From UBA1189 sp045612925 (GTDB lineage: Bacteria > Bacteroidota > Bacteroidia > Bacteroidales > Bacteroidaceae), in assembly GCA_045612925.1 (NCBI GenBank), contig JAZKZX010000034.1, positions 1 to 22,089 on the forward strand: a DNA stretch of 22,089 nt. Direction: 5' to 3'. Below, piece by piece: positions 6,802 through 12,648 of the stretch. A program made the position numbers and the translations under genes. The stretch's first letter is position 1. Each line of letters begins with the position of its first letter. A model generated the notes under the pieces. It did not search any database. It worked only from the letters and a program-made list of their open reading frames with translations, and was not told the DNA's origin.

Positions 6802-6884
6802 GGGCAAATTCCAGAGTGGCCAAATGGGGCAGACTGTAAATCTGCTGTCTTTCGACTTCGGTGGTTCGAATCCATCTTTGCCCA
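6802..6884 (+). tRNA. tRNA-Tyr (anticodon GTA)
   Basis: The 83-base cloverleaf folds cleanly. Acceptor stem GGGCAAA (6802-6808) pairs with TTTGCCC (6877-6883), discriminator A at 6884. The D arm follows TT at positions 8-9. The anticodon stem GCAGA/TCTGC encloses CTGTAAA, giving anticodon GTA. A long variable arm with a GTC/GAC stem makes it class II, as bacterial tRNA-Tyr are. The T arm is GGTGG-TTCGAAT-CCATC. The bases after the discriminator are CAG, so CCA is not encoded and must be added after 3' processing. Confidence 0.97.
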
Positions 6885-6885
6885 C

Positions 6886-6921
6886 AGAGAACGAGAAGCG
6901 TAAGCTCCTCGTTCTTTGTTT
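6886..6921 (+). terminator. Intrinsic terminator of tRNA-Tyr
   Basis: AGAACGAG (6888-6895) pairs with CTCGTTCT (6908-6915), extended outwards by a wobble and an A-T pair and inwards by AGC/GCT around a GTAA loop. It is followed by TTTGTTTA. It begins two bases after the mature tRNA end. Confidence 0.8.
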
Positions 6922-6965
6922 AATGAGACATTCCGGGTGCGCAAGCCTAAAAGGGGATTGTAAAA

Positions 6966-6997
6966 TTTGGTAGTGCGATAGGAATTGCATATTTTTG
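6966..6997 (+). promoter_or_regulatory. Bacteroidota-type promoter of the acyltransferase gene
   Basis: TTTG at 6966-6969, a 20-base spacer, then TATTTTTG at 6990-6997: exact matches to both consensus boxes. The predicted leader before the ATG at 7033 is about 30 bases. Confidence 0.8.
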
Positions 6998-7032
6998 TAA
7001 CACCAAACACACTAATTAAAACCCAATAACTT

Positions 7033-8196
7033 ATGATTCCCGAAGAATTTAAGGAGATGCGTCCCTTCGAGCCCGAAGAACTCCCAGCTGCGTACGATAG
7101 TTTATTGTCTGACCCCATGTTTCGTGCCGTAGTAAGCATGGTAATGCCTCAAATCCCTGCCGAAACATTAGGCCCCATGATGCATGGGTGTAAAACGATT
7201 TTGGACTTTCAATACACCTTTATCCGTCCGTTGCTTGATGGGGTCATCAAGAAATGCACCACTGGACTCACCAACGATTTTGAAACTTTAGAGTTGTCAA
7301 AAGAAAAAGAAAACTACACCTACATATCGAACCATCGCGATATAGTGCTCGACTCAGGTTTGCTCGACATGGTACTCTTTGCCGAGAAGGGACTCGACAC
7401 TGTAGAGATCGCCATTGGCGACAACCTACTCATCTACCCGTGGATCAAGACCCTCGTACGCCTCAACCGCAGCTTTATCGTCACTCGCAAGGGGGGTATT
7501 AGGGAGATGCTACAGTCCAGCATACGTTTGTCATCATACATGCACTATGTCATCAATGAAAAGAAGGCTCCCGTATGGATAGCCCAGCGCGAGGGTCGCT
7601 CTAAGGACTCTAGCGACCACACTCAAGAGAGTCTGCTCAAGATGTTTGCTATGGGGGGGGAAGGCACTCCTGCCGAGCGCCTTATGGGACTTAACTTGGC
7701 ACCGCTTGCTATCTCATATGAGTATGACCCGTGTGATTGGCTCAAGGCCATGGAGTTCCAGATGAAACGAGACAACCCCGATCACAAAAAGTCGCAAGAC
7801 GATGACCTCACCAACATGAAAACTGGTATTTTCGGCTACAAGGGCCGTGTGCACTACCAAGTAGCCCCTTGCATGAACGACTTCATCGCAACCTTGCCTG
7901 CCGACATGTCCAAGAATGAGTTCTATACAGCCATAGCCAAAGAGATAGACCGCCGCATCTATAGTAACTATCGACTCTACCCTGGCAATTTCGTTGCCGT
8001 AGACCTCTTGCAAGGTGGTAACGCGCATACCCACCGCTACACTGCAGAGGAGCGCGCTACCTTCGAGCAATACATCAATGGCCAGTTGCAGAAAATCGAG
8101 ATGCCCAGCAAGGATGATGAATTCTTGCGTACCAAGATGCTGGAGATGTATGCCAACCCTGCGCTGAACCAACTGAACGTTCTTAACGAAGCATAA
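7033..8196 (+). CDS. PlsC/GPAT-like glycerolipid acyltransferase family protein
   Basis: A 387-aa protein related to 1-acyl-glycerol-3-phosphate acyltransferases, which make phosphatidic acid at the inner membrane. Landmarks of the PlsC domain: block I YISNHRDIVLDSGLL (N100, H101, D107), block II GDNLLIYPWIKTLVRLNRSFIVTRKGG (about 129-155) and block III IAQREGRSKDSS (about 183-194, corresponding to the EGTRS block). It is longer than classical PlsC (about 240 aa), with an N-terminal extension of about 90 residues and a long C-terminal part that lacks obvious membrane helices. The histidine motif is unusual: D follows H after five residues rather than four. A run of eight G (7653-7660) lies in frame at codons 208-210. 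Substrate is unknown; in this lineage possible products include phospholipids or acylated amino-acid lipids. The NigD-like lipoprotein gene starts 18 bases after the stop. Confidence 0.85.
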   Translation: MIPEEFKEMRPFEPEELPAAYDSLLSDPMFRAVVSMVMPQIPAETLGPMMHGCKTILDFQYTFIRPLLDGVIKKCTTGLTNDFETLELSKEKENYTYISNHRDIVLDSGLLDMVLFAEKGLDTVEIAIGDNLLIYPWIKTLVRLNRSFIVTRKGGIREMLQSSIRLSSYMHYVINEKKAPVWIAQREGRSKDSSDHTQESLLKMFAMGGEGTPAERLMGLNLAPLAISYEYDPCDWLKAMEFQMKRDNPDHKKSQDDDLTNMKTGIFGYKGRVHYQVAPCMNDFIATLPADMSKNEFYTAIAKEIDRRIYSNYRLYPGNFVAVDLLQGGNAHTHRYTAEERATFEQYINGQLQKIEMPSKDDEFLRTKMLEMYANPALNQLNVLNEA

Positions 8197-8214
8197 TCAC
8201 CTTCCCCATACATC

Positions 8215-8856
8215 GTGAAGAGATTCATATACCTCATAATCTCCATCCTCGCACTGCTCTGCAGTTGCGAGGATGCGGCTAATAACTATCGTTATCCCTC
8301 AGTGATTGCCGACTTTGCATGCCTTGTCACCGATGGTAATGGGCAGCCCGAGTTGTTACGTCTAGACAATGGACAGGTCTACCCCATCAGTTTTTCCGAC
8401 GAGTACGACACATCCTCCACATATAGCCCCGACACGGTGTATCGTGTCATCGGCATATATGAACTAGGTGCTGACAACACGGCATATGTATACTCGATGA
8501 GTGAAGTACTATCTCTTGTACCTATTCACCTAAACGAGGGGGAGGCACTAAAACAAGCCCCCTCGTTCCTGCAGAGTTGCTGGCTTTCGGGAGCATATCT
8601 AAATATGACAATTGAACTGAAAGCACTCAACAGCATGCACATCATAGGTTTTGTTGATACCACACCCAAAGATATGCAAGGAAAGGAATTCTGCTTCTAC
8701 CATGATGCCAATGGAGATATCGACTCGCATCGTCGCAAACTCTACGCCTCCATACCTCTCTCCCCCTTTGCGAGCGAGTTGCACCAAGGCGACACACTGC
8801 GCTTGGTCATCAACGAATACGACAAGGGGAGAACCCGTTACGAATTTGTATTATAA
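8215..8856 (+). CDS. NigD-like lipoprotein
   Basis: A 213-aa predicted lipoprotein starting at GTG. The N-terminus, MKRFIYLIISILALLCSC, is a typical type II signal peptide, with lipobox LCSC and lipidated C18; that intact signal is why I accept GTG. The remainder is beta-rich with little charge bias: a domain around residues 25-85 (YPSVIADFACLVTDGNGQP..., with Asp-Asn-Gly turns) and one from 100 to 213, including SGAYLNMTIELK and a final DTLRLVINEY strand. Overall length, lipobox position and the SGAYLNM-type segment resemble the NigD-like family of Bacteroidales, whose role is poorly known (the name comes from the nigrescin bacteriocin locus). The match is moderate and from memory. Probably sorted to the outer membrane. 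It follows the acyltransferase by 18 bases and overlaps the convergent M23 gene by six bases. Confidence 0.6.
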   Translation: MKRFIYLIISILALLCSCEDAANNYRYPSVIADFACLVTDGNGQPELLRLDNGQVYPISFSDEYDTSSTYSPDTVYRVIGIYELGADNTAYVYSMSEVLSLVPIHLNEGEALKQAPSFLQSCWLSGAYLNMTIELKALNSMHIIGFVDTTPKDMQGKEFCFYHDANGDIDSHRRKLYASIPLSPFASELHQGDTLRLVINEYDKGRTRYEFVL

Positions 8857-10161
8857 TCTTTCGGGAGGCTCATTAGCCGTGAACTGTGTAGACACTTCAA
8901 TAGTGGCGAGGCGAGACATGAGAGAGTCACACACAAAGCTGAATACCTCCCTATTCTCCTCGCTAATGGGTTTCTTGGGTTGTGACTTGATGGTTAGCGG
9001 ATTGATAGGCTTACCATTCTCATACACACGAAAATCAAGGTGTGGCCCTGTTGACAACCCAGTAGACCCCACATAGCCGATAACCTCTTTCTGCGCTACC
9101 ACATCGCCTACTTTCAGCCCGTTGGCAAAACGAGAAAGGTGCATATATGTAGTCGTATAGGTACTATTGTGGCGTATCTTCACGTAGTTACCACCACCAT
9201 TGGCCTGGAATCCCTTGTCGATAACCTTTCCACTACCGATAGCATATACAGGAGTGCCCGTGGGGGCTGCATAGTCGACACCATGATGCGCACGATAACG
9301 TTTCAATACGGGATGATAGCGACTATTGGTAAATCTGGACGAAATACGATAATAGTCGAGCGGAGCCTTCAGAAATGCTCCCTCAAGGCTATTCCCCTTC
9401 TCGTTGTAATAAAGTTCTTCATCGTCTTGAACGAAGGGAATAGCATAGTAGAGGCTATCTGATGCACGAAACGATGCTGCACAAATGCGGAAGCTACCTA
9501 TCGGTTGTTCCTCCACATACTCTTGTTCATAAACCAAACGAAATTCATCGCCCTTCTGTATACCAAAGAAATCAATCGACCACCCGAAAATATGAGAAAG
9601 GAGCACTGCCAGTTGTGGTGAAACCTCGCTGGCGACCATGGCGTTCCATAACGACGACTCTACTACCCCACCACACGTATGCTCGCGCCACATTGAAGGG
9701 CGTTCACCTCGTGTCACCTTATCTGTCGCGAGATCAAATACAACATAAGCCTTAGCGTTTATTTCATACACGAAATATCTGGGAGTGGCTGCGCTATCCT
9801 TGTCGACGAGCAACACACATGGTTGTCCGGCACGTACCTTGCGTACATCAAACACCGTGTCGGGACAGTTTGAGGTGAGCGCATACACCTTTGAAGCAGA
9901 GAGTCCATAGTCGAAGAGCAGTTCGGCTAATGTCTGCATTGGAACCACCGTATCGCACTTCACATTATAGAATTCGATTGGCAACCCATACTTGTATACT
10001 GTATCTACGGACTCTTCCTCGGCCACCAATCCTTCGTTCTCAAATCCACGGTGCTCTATGGCTATTGCCACCAGCACGATGGCCAGCAGTGCTATCACAA
10101 TGAGCACTACCATCCACCAACGAGGACTGCTTTTTCTCGGTCTGCTATAGCGTCTTTCCAT
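8851..10161 (-). CDS. Membrane-anchored M23 (LytM-type) peptidase family protein
   Basis: A 436-aa protein with a basic N-terminal tail (MERRYSRPRKSSPRWW), one membrane segment (about residues 17-36) and a periplasmic part: a region of about 250 residues with an OapA/LysM-like fold possible around SASKVYALTSNCPDTVFDVRKVRAGQ, then a C-terminal M23 domain (about 285-390). M23 domains are zinc endopeptidases that cut peptidoglycan cross-bridges. Motifs: HHGVD with H292 and D296, MHLS with H341, and GPHLDFRV with H374. The canonical motif HxH is HLD here, so D376 replaces a zinc ligand; the enzyme may use Asp or be a non-catalytic regulator of an amidase. A GTG just before the ATG (10162-10164) is possible but the ATG is preferred. 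It starts 28 bases after the recQ stop, so the two are probably co-transcribed. Its last codon and stop overlap the opposite gene. Confidence 0.9.
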   Translation of the reverse strand: MERRYSRPRKSSPRWWMVVLIVIALLAIVLVAIAIEHRGFENEGLVAEEESVDTVYKYGLPIEFYNVKCDTVVPMQTLAELLFDYGLSASKVYALTSNCPDTVFDVRKVRAGQPCVLLVDKDSAATPRYFVYEINAKAYVVFDLATDKVTRGERPSMWREHTCGGVVESSLWNAMVASEVSPQLAVLLSHIFGWSIDFFGIQKGDEFRLVYEQEYVEEQPIGSFRICAASFRASDSLYYAIPFVQDDEELYYNEKGNSLEGAFLKAPLDYYRISSRFTNSRYHPVLKRYRAHHGVDYAAPTGTPVYAIGSGKVIDKGFQANGGGNYVKIRHNSTYTTTYMHLSRFANGLKVGDVVAQKEVIGYVGSTGLSTGPHLDFRVYENGKPINPLTIKSQPKKPISEENREVFSFVCDSLMSRLATIEVSTQFTANEPPERL

Positions 10162-10189
10162 CACCTATCTATCCTTCGTATAGGAGGGG

Positions 10190-12376
10190 TTAGTTGCCCA
10201 TTTCACTGATGAATTTGAGACGTACCAAGCGTATCTCCTCTTCGGTAAACTCATCACCGAGTTCCTCAATAGCCTCCTCGACATCGTCGGTCTCAGACTC
10301 TTTGAAGTAGTCGTAGATTTCCTCCACCTTATCATCGTCAAGCACCTCTTCAAGGAAATAGTCGATATTGAGTTTGGTGCCCGAGTAAACGATACTCTCC
10401 ACCTCATCGAGTAGTTCGTCGAATTCTATACCTTTAGCCAAGGCTATGTCGTCAAGTGCTACCTTACGGTCGATGCTTTGTATGATGCTCACCTTCATCT
10501 TTGACTTGTTGGCTACGGTGCGTACACGCATATCCTCGGGGCGTTCTATCTCATTCTCCTCTACATGACGACGTATGAGGTCAACAAACTCCTGTCCATA
10601 GCGTTTTGCCTTGCCCTCACCTACCCCTGGGATATTCCTCAGTTCCTCGATGGTGATGGGATAGGTCGTAGCCATAGCCTCTATAGAAGGGTCTTGGAAA
10701 ATCACATAGGGGGGTAAGCCATGTTGCTTTGATACTTTCTTGCGCAAGTCCTTAAGCATCGAGAACAGGGCGGGATCTACCACCACTGTGCCGCTCGAGC
10801 GCATAGGCATCTCATCGTTCTCCTCCTCATCAAAGTCGCGGTCCTCAACAATCTTGAACGATTTGGGCGACTTGAGAAATTTTTTACCGGCAGCGGTAAT
10901 CTTGACGAGTCCGTAGTTCTCTACATCCTTGCTCAAGTATCCCGAGATGAGTGCCTGCTGCAATACGGCGTTCCATGTCTTTTCCTCGTCGCCTATACCT
11001 GTACCAAAGGTTTCCAGCTCGTCGTGCTGGTGGGCAACAATCTCTGAGGTTTCCTTACCAAGTATGATGTTGATAATATAGTCTGATTTAAAGTTCTCCT
11101 TCACGGCAATGACCGTTTCGAGAACTGTACATAAAAGTTCTTGAGCTTCCACTTGTTTTTTGGGATTTAAACAATTATCACAATTTCCACAATTCTCTTC
11201 GTCGTATGCTTCTCCAAAGTAATGGAGCAGCAACTTTCGTCTACACACCGAAGACTCGCAATACGCCATAGTCTCCTGCAATAGTTGCCTACCAATATCT
11301 TGCTCAGCGATGGGCTTCCCTTCAAGGAACTTCTCCAACTTCTGCAAGTCTTTGCTGCTATAAAAAGCTATGCATCGTCCCTCACCGCCATCGCGTCCTC
11401 CACGCCCCGTTTCCTGATAATATCCTTCGAGGCTCTTGGGTATGTCGTAATGGATTACATATCTCACATCTGGTTTGTCGATGCCCATACCAAAGGCTAT
11501 CGTAGCCACGATGACATCAACACGTTCCATAATAAAGTCATCCTGCGTCTGTGAACGCATTGCCGACTCCATACCAGCATGATAAGCTGACGCTGATATG
11601 TTGTTGGCCCTAAGCACTTCAGCAAGTTCCTCCACCTTCTTTCGGCTAAGGCAGTAGATGATGCCAGACTTTCCCTCTTGGCTCTTAACGAAGCGAACGA
11701 TATCAGACTCTACATTTTTCGTCTTCGGTCTCACCTCATAGTAGAGGTTTGCACGATTGAACGACGAGCAATACTCCGTAGCATCCTGTATGCCGAGATT
11801 CTTCTTGATGTCGTCGCGCACCTTATGCGTGGCAGTGGCAGTGAGCGCAATGATGGGCGCCTCGCATATATCATTGATGATGGGACGTATCTTGCGATAC
11901 TCAGGACGAAAATCGTGCCCCCACTCAGAGATACAGTGCGCCTCGTCAATGGCATAGAAAGAGATCTTCACCGACCGCAGGAACTCCACATTATCCTCCT
12001 TAGTGAGCGACTCGGGGGCTACATACAACAATTTGGTCTTGCCTGCCATGATATCTGCCTTCACCTGCTCTATGGCCGCCTTGTTGAGCGACGAATTCAA
12101 GAAGTGGGCCACGCCATCGTCCTCACTGTAGTTACGTATAGCATCCACTTGATTCTTCATCAGCGCGATGAGTGGCGATATCACTATAGCCGTACCCTCC
12201 ATGATGAGCGAGGGCAACTGATAACACAACGACTTGCCGCCTCCAGTTGGCATCAGAACAAAGGTGTTATTTCCCGCAAGTACGTTTCGGATAATCGCCT
12301 CTTGATCGCCCTTGAAAGCATCAAACCCGAAATGCCGCTTCAGCAGATTGGTCAGATTTATCTCATTCGTAGCCAT
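10190..12376 (-). CDS. recQ: ATP-dependent DNA helicase RecQ
   Basis: RecQ is a 3'-5' superfamily 2 helicase acting in recombination, repair and stalled-fork processing. The 728-aa protein has all domains in order: helicase core with Walker A MPTGGGKS (residues 42-49), the DEAH box at 144-147 within AIDEAHCISEWGHDFRPEY, and C-terminal helicase motifs IAFGMGIDKPDVRYVIH and QETGRGGRDG; the RecQ zinc-binding region with CRRKLLLHYFGE and CGNCDNC (four cysteines); a winged-helix region; an HRDC domain (about 540-615, with PYVIFQD and IPGVGEGKAKRYG); and an acidic C-terminal extension (about 620-728) with a helix-turn-helix-like segment rich in Glu and Asp. It is longer than E. coli RecQ (about 610 aa) because of this extension. 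A promoter lies immediately upstream, so it is separate from rpoC; the M23 gene follows closely. Confidence 0.96.
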   Translation of the reverse strand: MATNEINLTNLLKRHFGFDAFKGDQEAIIRNVLAGNNTFVLMPTGGGKSLCYQLPSLIMEGTAIVISPLIALMKNQVDAIRNYSEDDGVAHFLNSSLNKAAIEQVKADIMAGKTKLLYVAPESLTKEDNVEFLRSVKISFYAIDEAHCISEWGHDFRPEYRKIRPIINDICEAPIIALTATATHKVRDDIKKNLGIQDATEYCSSFNRANLYYEVRPKTKNVESDIVRFVKSQEGKSGIIYCLSRKKVEELAEVLRANNISASAYHAGMESAMRSQTQDDFIMERVDVIVATIAFGMGIDKPDVRYVIHYDIPKSLEGYYQETGRGGRDGGEGRCIAFYSSKDLQKLEKFLEGKPIAEQDIGRQLLQETMAYCESSVCRRKLLLHYFGEAYDEENCGNCDNCLNPKKQVEAQELLCTVLETVIAVKENFKSDYIINIILGKETSEIVAHQHDELETFGTGIGDEEKTWNAVLQQALISGYLSKDVENYGLVKITAAGKKFLKSPKSFKIVEDRDFDEEENDEMPMRSSGTVVVDPALFSMLKDLRKKVSKQHGLPPYVIFQDPSIEAMATTYPITIEELRNIPGVGEGKAKRYGQEFVDLIRRHVEENEIERPEDMRVRTVANKSKMKVSIIQSIDRKVALDDIALAKGIEFDELLDEVESIVYSGTKLNIDYFLEEVLDDDKVEEIYDYFKESETDDVEEAIEELGDEFTEEEIRLVRLKFISEMGN

Positions 12377-12411
12377 AATGTTAGTTCCTCTTGTCGCCGA
12401 CTTTGGAGTAA

Positions 12412-12432
12412 GTCTTAGGTGAGGAGTAAGAC
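12412..12432 (-). other. Short dyad overlapping the recQ transcription start
   Basis: GTCTTA (12412-12417) and TAAGAC (12427-12432) form a perfect 6-bp inverted repeat with a 9-base spacer next to the -7 element of recQ. It could be an operator half-site pair or a 5' hairpin; at this length chance is also likely. Confidence 0.3.
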
Positions 12433-12464
12433 AAAGTTATATAGAAGTTGGCAAATGTTGCAAA
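12432..12464 (-). promoter_or_regulatory. Bacteroidota-type promoter of recQ
   Basis: Read on the minus strand: TTTG (12464-12461), 21-base spacer, TAACTTTG (12439-12432), an exact TAnnTTTG. The transcript should start near 12426, leaving about 50 bases of leader. Confidence 0.75.
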
Positions 12465-12549
12465 TTTTTTTTACTTTTTTTTCAACTCTACCCTAAAATA
12501 TCGCTTGTGAATTGAGCGGAGTAACTAGACAAAGTTCACCACCCCCCTA

Positions 12550-12575
12550 AAGAGTTTTTCCTGAGAAGAACTTTT
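12550..12575. other. Second hairpin in the rpoC-recQ gap
   Basis: An 11-bp stem with two wobble pairs (plus-strand left arm 12550-12560, right arm 12565-12575) and a four-base CTGA loop. It lies just beyond the rpoC terminator on the minus strand but has no T-run after it, so its purpose is unclear. The rest of the gap 12465-12595 is A+T-rich with no gene visible. Confidence 0.4.
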
Positions 12576-12585
12576 ATGCCAAATT

Positions 12586-12624
12586 CATAAAAAGAAATTG
12601 GGCAGACCTTAAGTCTGCCCAATT
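12586..12624 (-). terminator. Intrinsic terminator of the rpoBC operon
   Basis: A perfect 12-bp stem, AATTGGGCAGAC (12596-12607) with GTCTGCCCAATT (12613-12624), and a CTTAA loop. On the minus strand the hairpin is followed by TTTCTTTTTATG. It lies 24 bases past the rpoC stop and is a textbook end to the operon. Confidence 0.9.
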
Positions 12625-12648
12625 GATGTATGAGAGTGAGTCTTGAAA

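Noticed and set aside
6802..6960. tRNA-Tyr as an attachment site for an integrated element
   Set aside because: No integrase gene, no repeat of the tRNA 3' end elsewhere in the window, and normal core genes on both sides.
10162..10164. GTG as the start of the M23 gene
   Set aside because: An ATG follows immediately in frame and the only gain would be one residue; the ATG is the simpler choice.
11678..12418. Plus-strand open frame of 246 codons opposite recQ
   Set aside because: Antisense to the RecQ helicase core, no recognisable motif, and it runs through the recQ promoter region.
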